The position numbers and the translations under genes were made by a program. DNA of 64,000 nt. Source: Rugosimonospora sp036494675 (lineage in GTDB: Bacteria; Actinomycetota; Actinomycetes; Mycobacteriales; Micromonosporaceae). Numbering within the stretch: position 1 is the stretch's first letter; each line of letters starts with the position of its first letter. The notes below the pieces were generated by a model. It was given only the letters and a program-made list of their open reading frames with translations. It was not told the DNA's origin and did not search any database. Location: the NCBI GenBank assembly GCA_036494675.1, contig DASXOA010000078.1, positions 3,740-67,739 on the forward strand, given 5' to 3'. Positions 25,630-34,286 of the stretch are shown piece after piece.

Positions 25630-26646
25630 TCATTGCGTGGGCATCTGCTGTGACTCGACGCGCTGGGACGGGACGTACGCGCCCGATGCCCCGATGGGGC
25701 CACCCGTCGCCGCGGGGCCCGCGAGGACGGGGGCGCCGACGCGCTCCCGCACCACGTAGGTGGGCCGGCCCATGCCCCGGGCGTGCACCCGGCCGATGTA
25801 CTCGCCGAGCACGCCGATGGCGATCATCTGCGCCGAGGAGAAGATGGCGACCATGGTGGCGATCGTGGTGAAGCCGGCGACGGTCGTGTTGCCCACGAAG
25901 TACAGCCAGAGCAGCCGCACCGAGAGCAGCAGGCCGCACACCCCGATGAGGAAGCCGAGGTAGGTGACCAGCCGCAGCGGCTTCGTCGAATACCCCATCA
26001 CCATGTTGATGGTGTGCCGGACCAGAGACCGGAAGGTATAGGCCGATTTGCCCACGGTGCGCTCGTCCATCCGCACCGTCAGGCCGCCCACCCTGCTGGT
26101 CGCCCAGGACAGCGCCACGTCCACCGACGCGTGCGGGCCCTCCACCTGGTCGAAGGCGGCCCGCAGGAAGGACCGGAAGATGCGGAACGGGCTGAGCAGC
26201 CGCGCGTTCTGGATACCCATCCCGCTGGACATGACCGCCTTGGTCGCGCGCGCGGCGAAGCTGCGCATGATCGCGTGCTCCTCCTCGGCGGCCGTGGCGT
26301 AGACCAGGTCCAGGTCGTCGGTGAGCGCGGCGACCAGCTTCGGCAGCTCCTCCGGCAGGTGCTGGAGGTCGTCGTCCATGGTGATGATGAGCTCGTGGCG
26401 GGTGGCCCTGATACCCGCGATCAACGCGCTGTGCTGCCCGTAGTTGCGGGCCATGCGGATGGCCTGGACGTGCTCGTACTTCACGGCCAGTCCGCTGGCC
26501 ACCCCCCAGGTCTCGTCCGGGCTGTCGACCACCAGGATGACCTCGTAGTCCGGGGTGAGTGTGGGAAGCACCTCGTTCAGCCGCTCGATCAGCGGCGGAA
26601 GGGTGAGCGCCGAGCGGTAACAGGGGATGACGACTGAGATGGACAT
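25630..26646 (-). CDS. GT2 glycosyltransferase with two C-terminal membrane helices (GtrB/ArnC/DPMS-like)
   Basis: 338 residues. The GT-A domain contains ISVVIPCYRSALTL, VILVVDSPDETW, and ITMDDDLQHLPEEL with the metal-binding DDD. Membrane helices at about 232-252 and 265-287 are followed by a Pro/Gly/Ala-rich tail. This is the architecture of enzymes that make polyprenyl-phosphate-linked sugars for export by GtrA-type flippases. GtrA is encoded in the same minus-strand group. The sugar is unknown. It is 73 bases upstream of pair C copy 1 and 43 bases downstream of the methyltransferase gene. Confidence 0.9.
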   Translation of the reverse strand: MSISVVIPCYRSALTLPPLIERLNEVLPTLTPDYEVILVVDSPDETWGVASGLAVKYEHVQAIRMARNYGQHSALIAGIRATRHELIITMDDDLQHLPEELPKLVAALTDDLDLVYATAAEEEHAIMRSFAARATKAVMSSGMGIQNARLLSPFRIFRSFLRAAFDQVEGPHASVDVALSWATSRVGGLTVRMDERTVGKSAYTFRSLVRHTINMVMGYSTKPLRLVTYLGFLIGVCGLLLSVRLLWLYFVGNTTVAGFTTIATMVAIFSSAQMIAIGVLGEYIGRVHARGMGRPTYVVRERVGAPVLAGPAATGGPIGASGAYVPSQRVESQQMPTQ

Positions 26647-26689
26647 CGGCTGCTCCTATCGCCGGCCGGGGCGGGCGAACCCTGACACG

Positions 26690-27610
26690 CTATTTCACCG
26701 GCTTACGGGCTTCGATCACAAATCCGCTCGCGATCACCGAGGCGGCCGGGTGCCGGGCGAGCAGCAGGTCGAGCACCTTCAGCGGCGACAGGACCCAGGT
26801 CAGCGGCACCAGCAGCCGGTACAGCCGGGAGCTGCCGAAGGACAGCACCATCGCGAGCCACTCCTGGAGTACCCAGAGCAGGCCGGAGGTGGGGCCGGCG
26901 CCGACCCGCACGTCGACCACCTCGAAGCCGGGGAACTGCTCGCGCAGCCCGACGTTCGTGTACCGCTGGAAGTCGTACGGCGAGGCATGGAACGGCTGCA
27001 TGAACGGGACGAAACAGAGCAGCCGGCCGCCCGGCGCCAGTACCCGCAGAATCTCCGCGATGTGGGCGGCCGGGTCCGGCACGTGCTCCAGTACGGCGAT
27101 GCTCATCGCACCGGCCAGGCTGCCCTCCGCCACCGGCAGGTGCCGCAGGTCGGTGACGATGTCGACCTCGTCGTAGTTGCCACCGTCCACGCACACCAGC
27201 CGCGGGTCGCGCCGGTGGGTGCCCGATCCCAGGTCCGCCACCAGGTCCCGGTCCAGGTCGAAGCTGTCGAGGAACGGCTTGACGAACCGGACGGACATCA
27301 CCGGCGAGAGCACCGAGATGGCCATCGGGTAGATCCGGCTGAAGCGCTGCTTGACGCCTTCCTTGAGGCGGTTGAGCGGATCCTGCTTGAGTTCGGCCTC
27401 GCCGAAGCCGCCGAACCGCAACTGGTGGCCGTGGCGCTTGCCTGCCACGCCGCACTGGGCGCAGGCGAGGTCCCCGGTCAGCGTGCCATGACAGGTCGGG
27501 CAGACCAGTACGCCGGCCAACCGCTCCCCACGGTCCGTAGCGGCGCCCGAGTCGGCCGGCTGACCGGTCGCTGTCTGCGTGGCTGCGGCGGAGCCGTTCA
27601 CATACCTCAC
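26690..27610 (-). CDS. SAM-dependent methyltransferase with N-terminal zinc ribbon
   Basis: 306 residues. Residues 37-53 contain CPTCHGTLTGDLACAQC, two CxxC knuckles of a zinc ribbon like that in the Trm112-like fused methyltransferases. A weak motif I (VADLGSGTH, about 144-152), DIVTDLRHLPVAEGSL and SIAVLEHVPDPAAHIAEILR identify a Methyltransf_11-type domain. The C-terminal part has a hydrophobic, amphipathic stretch (about 240-285) suggesting membrane association. The context suggests a glycan or polyprenyl-linked sugar substrate, which is inference. Confidence 0.82.
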   Translation of the reverse strand: MRYVNGSAAATQTATGQPADSGAATDRGERLAGVLVCPTCHGTLTGDLACAQCGVAGKRHGHQLRFGGFGEAELKQDPLNRLKEGVKQRFSRIYPMAISVLSPVMSVRFVKPFLDSFDLDRDLVADLGSGTHRRDPRLVCVDGGNYDEVDIVTDLRHLPVAEGSLAGAMSIAVLEHVPDPAAHIAEILRVLAPGGRLLCFVPFMQPFHASPYDFQRYTNVGLREQFPGFEVVDVRVGAGPTSGLLWVLQEWLAMVLSFGSSRLYRLLVPLTWVLSPLKVLDLLLARHPAASVIASGFVIEARKPVK

Positions 27611-27723
27611 CCGATCTCGCTATTCGATGATGTGGTGGGCGTCGACGACGTGATCGCGACCGTCCGGAAGGGTCCCAGAAATGGGCGGAAGATCACGCGA
27701 AGCACCTTCGACGGAGTGTAGAC

Positions 27724-27738
27724 GTAGCGCTGCGCTAC
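27724..27738. promoter_or_regulatory. 15-base perfect palindrome
   Basis: GTAGCGC-T-GCGCTAC lies in the 176-base gap between the gene ending at 27787 and the methyltransferase starting at 27610 (minus strand). It is suitable as a dimeric repressor site or a short hairpin. Confidence 0.4.
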
Positions 27739-27786
27739 CGTGAGCCGGGCGCCCGCCGCGCGGCACTCCCGGCGTGACCTCGCGAT

Positions 27787-29304
27787 TCAGCTGTACGGGC
27801 CGTGACTGAACAGCTCGAACGCCACCCAACCGGCCGCGATGACGACGAGCCCGACCTGTGTCGCGTAACGGGACCAGACGGACACGTTGGATAGTCGGGA
27901 CGCAATCCAGCCGATCAGGATCAGCAGCAGCGGCACCACGTGGTACGTGAGACGGTACGCCCAGAATCCGAGGCCCCACAGGAACGCCAGCGTGCACAGC
28001 ACGGACACCCCGGTGGCGGCGAGCGCCGCACGCTGGCCGGGTTCGCCGGCCACGATGTCGACCCGCAGGAACACCGCGCCCACGGCCAGTACGGCCAGCA
28101 CGGCCACCAGCAGCCAGGTCACCTCGATGAGCTGGCCGCCGGTCATCATGGTGGCGTTGGACAGCGCGTGGACCAACGGCCTCCACCCCGCCGCGGCGGC
28201 CTGCGGCAACCAGACGAACTCGTGATAGGTCACCGCCTCGTGGTTGTAGTAGGTACCGGTGACGGCGCGGCAGATCTCTATCCACACGAGCGTCGGCGCG
28301 GCGGACGCCGCGAGCAGCACCGCCGCCTTCGCCACCGCCAGGCGCAGCGCGGGCACCCGCCGCTCGGCCGTGATCAGGATGGTCAGCGCCCCGGCGGCCA
28401 CCGTGATCAGCACGCTCGCGTAGGCCAGCGCGCTGATCCCGAGAATCAGCCCCGCCGTGGCGGCGAACCGCCAGGACGGACGGTTCAGGAACAACCAGCG
28501 GCAGACCACCGCCGTCGCCATCGGGACCAGGAGGCCGAACATCTGCTGGTGCGGTGGCCAGTAGTAGGCCTTGGTCATGTCGTTGACGGCGAGGATCGCG
28601 GTCAACGACCAGGTGACCGCCGGCGGCGCCCCGATCAGCAGCATGAGCCAGAGGAACAGAGCGACCGCGGCGGCCGCGACGACGAGGTTGATGAGCACCA
28701 TCGGGATGAACGCGCTGTCGCTCTGCCCGTACAGTGCGTCGAGACCGACCCAGTGGGCGACCGGCCCGATCACGGCCGTCGCGGCCGCGGCGAGGTACAC
28801 GTACACCGGCCGGGACTGGCGGACGCTGTCCTTCTGGAGCAGGAGTTGTGGCTTGTGCGCCAGTTGCATGAACAGGGGCGAGTCGCAGTTCATCGGGTAC
28901 CCGAGATGGGCGTCGATCCGTACCGGGGTCCCGCACGGCAGCGTCTTGTCCATCGGGGCGAGCAGCAGCAGATGCGCGGCGGCCAGGACGACGACGAACC
29001 CGGTCCCGGCGAGAACCACGGGCCTGACCCGCCGGGCCGCACCGGCCTGCGCGACCGCCTCCGGGCGAGCCGCCGCGCGGTGGTGCTCCACGACCCAGAG
29101 CCCGGTCAGCAGCACGGCACCCGCGATGCCGACCACCGCGACGGTCACCATGCCGGTCGGCTGGATCAGGGTGCGGTCCGAACACCGGTCGTACCCGAAC
29201 AGGCAGATGCTCTGGCGCGCATGATCGACCAGGAGCCACGCCGCGACGAAACCGCACCAGCCGAGCAACAACCATCCGCTGACCTTGCCGCTGATCTTCC
29301 GCAC
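27787..29304 (-). CDS. polytopic membrane protein of unknown family, GT-C-like
   Basis: 505 residues with about eleven hydrophobic segments throughout. After the first helices a loop carries HLGYPMNCDSPLFMQLAHKP, an acidic/His-rich segment placed where GT-C enzymes keep catalytic residues, followed by SRPVYVYLAAAATAVIGP. It ends shortly after the last helix with no large soluble domain. It is the only one of the large membrane proteins without an obvious paralogue in the window. A glycan-related role is inferred from neighbours only. The ATG at 29304 is divergent from the gene at 29539. Confidence 0.7.
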   Translation of the reverse strand: MRKISGKVSGWLLLGWCGFVAAWLLVDHARQSICLFGYDRCSDRTLIQPTGMVTVAVVGIAGAVLLTGLWVVEHHRAAARPEAVAQAGAARRVRPVVLAGTGFVVVLAAAHLLLLAPMDKTLPCGTPVRIDAHLGYPMNCDSPLFMQLAHKPQLLLQKDSVRQSRPVYVYLAAAATAVIGPVAHWVGLDALYGQSDSAFIPMVLINLVVAAAAVALFLWLMLLIGAPPAVTWSLTAILAVNDMTKAYYWPPHQQMFGLLVPMATAVVCRWLFLNRPSWRFAATAGLILGISALAYASVLITVAAGALTILITAERRVPALRLAVAKAAVLLAASAAPTLVWIEICRAVTGTYYNHEAVTYHEFVWLPQAAAAGWRPLVHALSNATMMTGGQLIEVTWLLVAVLAVLAVGAVFLRVDIVAGEPGQRAALAATGVSVLCTLAFLWGLGFWAYRLTYHVVPLLLILIGWIASRLSNVSVWSRYATQVGLVVIAAGWVAFELFSHGPYS

Positions 29305-29538
29305 GGAAGGAGTGTACGGATCATGATTTTCGATGGGACACGAGAGGCGCCCCCGGCAAGTACACTATCGGCCGGTCGACGCCGCGCCGATCGAATCGCC
29401 TGTTCACCTCGCGGCAACCTGAATCAGAAGCGGCGCAAATCAGAAACGACTCTGGGACACAAGAGTGCTGACTAGTTCGATGACGCGCGCCTCGACCCGC
29501 TGGGATCGGGGCGCGGGAGCGGTCGGGGTTGGATTGCC
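29305..29538. promoter_or_regulatory. divergent promoter region, locally A+T-richer
   Basis: 234 bases between two divergent membrane-protein genes, visibly lower in G+C than its surroundings (for example ATCATGATTTTCGATG near 29322). TACACT near 29359 and TGACTAGTTCGATGACG near 29469 could serve promoters. No gene is seen. Confidence 0.45.
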
Positions 29539-31941
29539 ATGGTGAGCAGCTCGGTTGTCGTCCGGCCCGAGGAAGCCTTCGAGAACGGTCCTCCGGGGGC
29601 GAGGCCGTCCGGATTCCGGCGCCTGAGGGCCGTGCCGCGCTCCGGTTGGGTACCGACCGTGCTGGTCGTGATCGCCACCGTCGAGGTGTTGCGGCTCTAC
29701 GCCGTACCGGCCGCGACCACCGCGGTCTTCCTCGGCTACATCTGCGCCGGCGTCGCCCTGCCCGGAACGCTGGTGTACCGCGCCATCCAGCGCCGGTCCG
29801 GGTGGTTCGTCGGGGACGTCGCCGCCGGCACCGCGCTCGGCTACGCGGGCGAGGTGCTCACCTACATCCCGGCCCGGGCGCTCGGCGCACCGCTGCTCGT
29901 GCTGCTCTGGCCGGGTGTTGTGATCGCGCTGTTCGCCGCCGTGCCCGGGCTGCGCCGGTACTGGCGTGGCTCCGGCGACCCCGCGCAGCGCACGCCGATC
30001 TGGGTGGCCTGGTCGCTCTCCGCCGCGTTCGGCATCCTCGTCTACTGGAGCTCCACCGGGTTCTTCCGCACGCAGGGGCTGTACTGGCCGTCCATGGGCG
30101 CACCCGACGCGGACTCGCCGTTCCACCTGGCGCTGATCGGCGAGGCCAAGCACCACATGCCGATGATGTCGCCGTGGGTGACCCACGAGCCCGTCTACTA
30201 CCACTGGTTCGTCTACGCGGAGATGGCGGCCACCAGCTGGGTCACCGGCATCGAGCCGCAGGTGCTCCTGCTGCGACTGTCGTTGCTGCCGTTCATCGCC
30301 ACGTTCCTGGTGCTCATGGCGGTGCTCGGTCGCCGGCTGACCGGCACCTGGTGGGCGGCGCCGGTGGCCGCCACGGCAACGTTCTTCGTGCTGGCGCCCA
30401 ACCCGTACCCGTGGTCGCTGTCCGGATGGTTCTCGGCGTTCGCCACCAGCCCGTACGACGACGGTTCGGTGTTCCGGAAGGTCATGTGGACCAGCCCGAC
30501 CCAGACCTTCGGCCAGATGCTGTTCGCCGCGTGCATGCTGGCGCTCGTCGGCCTGCTGAAGCGCGACCGCCTGGGTGCCCGGCAGTGGATCCTGTGGACG
30601 GTCATGATTCTGGCGGTGATGGGCGGCAAGGCGACATTCCTGCCCATGCTGCTCGCGGCGCTGCTGCTCGTCGTCGCCGTACACCTGGTGGCCCACCGCC
30701 GGCTCCACCGGCCCGCACTCATCGCCTCCGGGATCACCTTCGTCTGTGTGCTGTTCGCGCAGTTCGTGCTGTTCGGCGGCGCCTCGCAGGGGTTGGCCAT
30801 CAGCCCGCTGCACCAGATGACGATCTCCGGCGGTTCGTACACCACCGGGTTCGCGGTCCCGGGCCACCACGCGTCGCTCAAGCGGCTGCTGCTGGTGCTC
30901 GCGCTGACGCTGCTGTGCTGGGCCTTCGTCTGGGCCGGAATCGCCGGCCTGGCGGGCCGCCGCCGGTACCTCGACCCGGTCGTGGTGGTGCTCATCGGCG
31001 TCGGCCTGGCGGGGATCGGCGGCATCCTGCTCTTCGGCGACGACGGCGGCGCCGAGGGCTGGTTCCTGAACTCGTCCCGGCCCTACCTCACGCTCGCCGC
31101 GGTCGTCGGGGCGGTCGCGGTCACCCGGGTGTCCCGGATGACCTGGCGGGTCGGGGGCGCTCTGGCCGGCAGCACGCTGCTCGGGGCGCTGATCGTGGCC
31201 GCGCTCCGGCACTTCAGCCTGGCACGCGTTCCGACGGCGCGGCGGGTGGGCGGCAACCGGCAGGTCGCCTGGGCGCTCACCTGGCCGTACCTGCTTCTGG
31301 TCCTGGCCGTCGTGGTCTTCGCCGCCGCGGTGTTCCTCGTCCGGCGACGGTGGTCGACCCTCCAGGGCCTGGCACCGACGCTGGTGCTGAGCCTGGTCGC
31401 CGGTATGGGGCTGTTCGCCACCGCCAACCTCCTGCTGGACAACGCCAGGCTCGTGTCCACCGCGGGCTGGCACAACGTGGTCGCCATCCCGCCGTTCATC
31501 ACGGAAGGGACGATGGAGACCGGCCGCTGGCTGCGCGACCATTCCCAGCCCAACGATCTCGTGGCGACCAACGCGCACTGCGTGCCGTACCCCGATGACC
31601 CGGCGACGGCGTGCGACAACCGGCACTTCTACTTCTCGGCGTACTCCGAACGCCGGTTCCTCCTGGAGGGCTGGGGCTTCACCAACGACACGCACGTCTC
31701 GGGCAAGGCGACGAACACGAACATCGTGTACGCGCCGTACTGGGACCCGCGGATCCTGGCGGACAACGATGCCGCGTTCGCCAGGCCGTCCGCGCAGACC
31801 ATCGGTCTGCTCCGCGACAAGTACCATGTGAAGTGGCTCTGGGTCGACGACACGGAGAACGTGCCCAGCCCGGACCTGTCGAAGTACGCGACGCTGCGGT
31901 TCCGTTCCGGCGACTGCGCGGTCTACGAGATCAACGCCTGA
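29539..31941 (+). CDS. large polytopic membrane protein, GT-C-like (pair C, copy 2)
   Basis: 800 residues, homologous over its full length to 23163-25556: HLALIGEAKHHMPMMSPW, YYHWFVYAEMAATSWVTGIE, TSPTQTFGQMLF, MGGKATFLPMLLAALLLVV, and C-terminal WLRDHSQPNDLVATNAHC and SAYSERRFLLEGWGF. About 14-16 helices precede an extracytoplasmic domain. The two copies lie in opposite orientation with about 4 kb between them, so a past inverted duplication is likely. It converges on the LuxC-like gene, with a strong hairpin between. Confidence 0.75.
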   Translation: MVSSSVVVRPEEAFENGPPGARPSGFRRLRAVPRSGWVPTVLVVIATVEVLRLYAVPAATTAVFLGYICAGVALPGTLVYRAIQRRSGWFVGDVAAGTALGYAGEVLTYIPARALGAPLLVLLWPGVVIALFAAVPGLRRYWRGSGDPAQRTPIWVAWSLSAAFGILVYWSSTGFFRTQGLYWPSMGAPDADSPFHLALIGEAKHHMPMMSPWVTHEPVYYHWFVYAEMAATSWVTGIEPQVLLLRLSLLPFIATFLVLMAVLGRRLTGTWWAAPVAATATFFVLAPNPYPWSLSGWFSAFATSPYDDGSVFRKVMWTSPTQTFGQMLFAACMLALVGLLKRDRLGARQWILWTVMILAVMGGKATFLPMLLAALLLVVAVHLVAHRRLHRPALIASGITFVCVLFAQFVLFGGASQGLAISPLHQMTISGGSYTTGFAVPGHHASLKRLLLVLALTLLCWAFVWAGIAGLAGRRRYLDPVVVVLIGVGLAGIGGILLFGDDGGAEGWFLNSSRPYLTLAAVVGAVAVTRVSRMTWRVGGALAGSTLLGALIVAALRHFSLARVPTARRVGGNRQVAWALTWPYLLLVLAVVVFAAAVFLVRRRWSTLQGLAPTLVLSLVAGMGLFATANLLLDNARLVSTAGWHNVVAIPPFITEGTMETGRWLRDHSQPNDLVATNAHCVPYPDDPATACDNRHFYFSAYSERRFLLEGWGFTNDTHVSGKATNTNIVYAPYWDPRILADNDAAFARPSAQTIGLLRDKYHVKWLWVDDTENVPSPDLSKYATLRFRSGDCAVYEINA

Positions 31942-31945
31942 TCCT

Positions 31946-31987
31946 CGCGCCGTCGGGCCGGCACGAACGGCCGGTCCGACGGGCGCG
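31946..31987. terminator. bidirectional hairpin terminator
   Basis: Long inverted repeat between convergent genes: CGCGCCGTCGGGCCGG on the left and CCGGTCCGACGGGCGCG on the right, pairing with one bulge and one G-U type mismatch around a nine-base loop. It lies five bases after one stop codon and just before the other. Confidence 0.75.
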
Positions 31988-31989
31988 GG

Positions 31990-33222
31990 TCACGCCTGGA
32001 TGGTCGTGATCCGGGTGAACTCGCGCAACAGGTCGTACCCGTCCCAGGTTCCGGCGAAGGTCAGCGCGGAGCCGAACGGGACGATGCGGTCGACCCCGCG
32101 CCCGGCGACCGCGGTGACGAAGTCGTCGAGTTCGGCCATGGAGAAGCCGAACTGGGCGAAGGTCTGGTCCTTGCGCCGGATCGTCGGTACCAGTTCGGTG
32201 AGCGACCCGACCGTCAGGTGGCAGATGGTGCCGGCTCCCAGCCACCGTTGCGGTACGGCGTCCAGATCGGCCAGGTCGACGCTGGCCACGGCGTTGCCGG
32301 CGAAGGTGACCCGGCGGGCCGCACCGGTAGCGGCCAGCCCATAGGTGGCCACCCGCTTCTCCACCGCCATCGCGGCGTCGACGCCCCAGCCGCGCTCGGC
32401 GACGACCTCGTCGAGCAGCGCCATGAACTCCGACCGGACCTCGGCGACATCGGCCGCGTCCCCGACCCAGAACAGGTTGCGGGGCGAGGAGCAGGCGGCC
32501 TGGTCGAACCAGAAGATGTCGTTGGCGAAGCCGTCGACCGCGGCACGGCGGGCCTGGGCCCCGGTCGCCCGCCAGCCGTCGACCGACACCGCCGCGAACG
32601 AGGACCGGTCGGGGAACGGCAGGTCGCGCGCCAACGGCGGCAGCGGGTGCCGGCGGATCTGGGTCACCGACTCGTCCCCGCCCCAGATGACGCGCAGGTC
32701 GCAGGCCGCCGACAGAGCCGCCGTCGTCGCGTCGTCCCGCTCGTACGTGATCATGCGCTGGGTCTGCGCGACCACGGGGTCGGACTCGGCCAGGACGTCG
32801 TTCAGGGCCGACAGCACGCTGCTCGCGGCGCCCGCCGACCGGGGCGAGACCCGGACGATGTTGCGGTTGCCGGCCAGCGCCGACAGCGCCCAGGAGTACA
32901 CGAAGATGGTATCGACGTTCGCCGGCGGGAAGTGCAGCACCAGGCCGCGGGGTGCCCGGCGGCTGCCGCCCGCCCCGTCGTACAGGCGCTCGACCGCCCG
33001 GGCGATCTCACCGCGACGCAGGAAGAAGCCCAGCGAGCCCAACTCCGGGTACCGGCGGGCCAGGTCGGGTCGCAGCAACCGCCGGGAGAACGCGGTGAGG
33101 AATTCACGGATCCGCTCGTCGCCGACCGTCAGCCGGCCGCCGGCCGGCTCCTCCCCCAACTCCTTGAGCAGACCTTCGACGGTCGTGTCCGACCCTGCGG
33201 GGAACCGCACCGCCACGCTCAC
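31990..33222 (-). CDS. LuxC-like acyl-CoA/acyl-protein reductase
   Basis: 410 residues of the LuxC (fatty-acid reductase, aldehyde-dehydrogenase-like) family. LuxC reduces an acyl group received from LuxE to an aldehyde with NADPH. The nucleophile is preserved: FDQAACSSPRNLFWVG with Cys244. LHFPPANVDTIFVYSW and GNRNIVRVSPRSAGA are family-typical nucleotide-site segments. The GTG at 33222 overlaps the LuxE-like stop (GTGA), so the two are coupled as in lux operons, yet there is no luciferase or LuxD. The last gene of a five-gene minus-strand operon starting with an ACP. The acyl group handled and the fate of the product are unknown. Confidence 0.88.
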   Translation of the reverse strand: MSVAVRFPAGSDTTVEGLLKELGEEPAGGRLTVGDERIREFLTAFSRRLLRPDLARRYPELGSLGFFLRRGEIARAVERLYDGAGGSRRAPRGLVLHFPPANVDTIFVYSWALSALAGNRNIVRVSPRSAGAASSVLSALNDVLAESDPVVAQTQRMITYERDDATTAALSAACDLRVIWGGDESVTQIRRHPLPPLARDLPFPDRSSFAAVSVDGWRATGAQARRAAVDGFANDIFWFDQAACSSPRNLFWVGDAADVAEVRSEFMALLDEVVAERGWGVDAAMAVEKRVATYGLAATGAARRVTFAGNAVASVDLADLDAVPQRWLGAGTICHLTVGSLTELVPTIRRKDQTFAQFGFSMAELDDFVTAVAGRGVDRIVPFGSALTFAGTWDGYDLLREFTRITTIQA

Positions 33223-34286
33223 GCGCCGCCACCTCCGCTGAACGTGTCGCTGCACCCACGCGCCTCCGCGCGGGGCAACCGGCCAAGGATGCTGAACCGC
33301 TTGCCGGGCCAGGCGCCGTCGTCCACGCCGTGCACGGTGCCCAGGTCCTCGGTCAGCAGCACGTGCCCGGGGTAGGACTCCGGCAGCGTGCTGACGACCT
33401 CGACCAGCCCGGGCCGGCCGGGCGGGAGTTCCTGCCAGGTCTCCGGATCCCGGATGATCACGTCGGCGAAGTCGGGGCAGTAGAGCGAGTCGCCCTCCGG
33501 CCCTTCCAGGTAGACGACCCCGATCTGCTCGACCATGCCGTAGAAGTTGTGGATCCGGGTCAGCCCGGTGTCGGCCGCGAAGGCCCGGCGGAACTCGGCG
33601 TTGTCCACCGAGCGGTCGACCAGCTTCTTCCATCCGCCGGAGTGGATGAGGAGGCCGTTGGACAGGTCGAGCCCGTGATCGCGGGCCAGCTCGTACAGGT
33701 ACAGCCACACCATGAAGGTGAAGCCGAAGATCAGGAAAGGCTGGTCGCCGTGCTTGGCCAGGAAGCCCCGCACCGCCTCCAGGTCGGGCTCACCGGACTC
33801 GTCCAGGGCCCAGACGTGGTCCCGACCGAAGTTGACCATGCCCAGGACGCCGGCACCCCGCGCGCTGAACGACGTGCGGTTCTTGATCACCGAGGTGGTG
33901 TCCACGACCAGCATCGGCAGCCGGCGCGGGCCGAGCACACTCTGGATCGTCCGGGACAGCATCCTGGTCTGCGTCGCGGCCGCCTGCCGGTCCAGGTAGA
34001 TCCGGCTGACGTCGCCGGTGGTACCGCTGGAGGTGAGCACCTTGAAGACGTCCTCGTCCGGGACGCTCTTGAGTACCTGCGTCTTGAACAGCCGTACCGG
34101 CAGCCAGGGCAGGTCGGCCACCGATCCGTACGACCGGCCGGGCCCGTGCCCGATCGCGGACAGGATGTTGGCGTACGCCGCTCCGCCGGCCCGGTGCCGT
34201 TCGGTCAGCTCGACCAGCTCCGGCAGCAGCCGCTCTTCCTTCTGGGCCTGGGACAGCGTGAAGACGCTCTCGGTCGCGATGGTCAT
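33219..34286 (-). CDS. LuxE-like acyl-protein synthetase (acyl-AMP-forming)
   Basis: 355 residues in the LuxE/acyl-protein synthetase family, which activates a carboxylate as acyl-AMP and passes it through a C-terminal Cys to LuxC. The AMP-binding loop is KVLTSSGTTGDVS (82-94), RIHNFYGMVEQIG (244-256) is the adenylate motif, and RGCSDTF near the C-terminus keeps a Cys at 345, the position expected for the acyl-carrying residue. The ATG at 34286 overlaps the ligase stop (ATGA). No structural gene for light production is near, so the pair serves another acyl-reduction task, probably in modifying a sugar or lipid of the surrounding glycan locus (inference). Confidence 0.88.
   Translation of the reverse strand: MTIATESVFTLSQAQKEERLLPELVELTERHRAGGAAYANILSAIGHGPGRSYGSVADLPWLPVRLFKTQVLKSVPDEDVFKVLTSSGTTGDVSRIYLDRQAAATQTRMLSRTIQSVLGPRRLPMLVVDTTSVIKNRTSFSARGAGVLGMVNFGRDHVWALDESGEPDLEAVRGFLAKHGDQPFLIFGFTFMVWLYLYELARDHGLDLSNGLLIHSGGWKKLVDRSVDNAEFRRAFAADTGLTRIHNFYGMVEQIGVVYLEGPEGDSLYCPDFADVIIRDPETWQELPPGRPGLVEVVSTLPESYPGHVLLTEDLGTVHGVDDGAWPGKRFSILGRLPRAEARGCSDTFSGGGGA

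Noticed and set aside
22969..25871. Very long frames opposite pair C copy 1 and its neighbours
   Set aside because: Same antisense artefact. The sense strand has paralogue support from 29539-31941.
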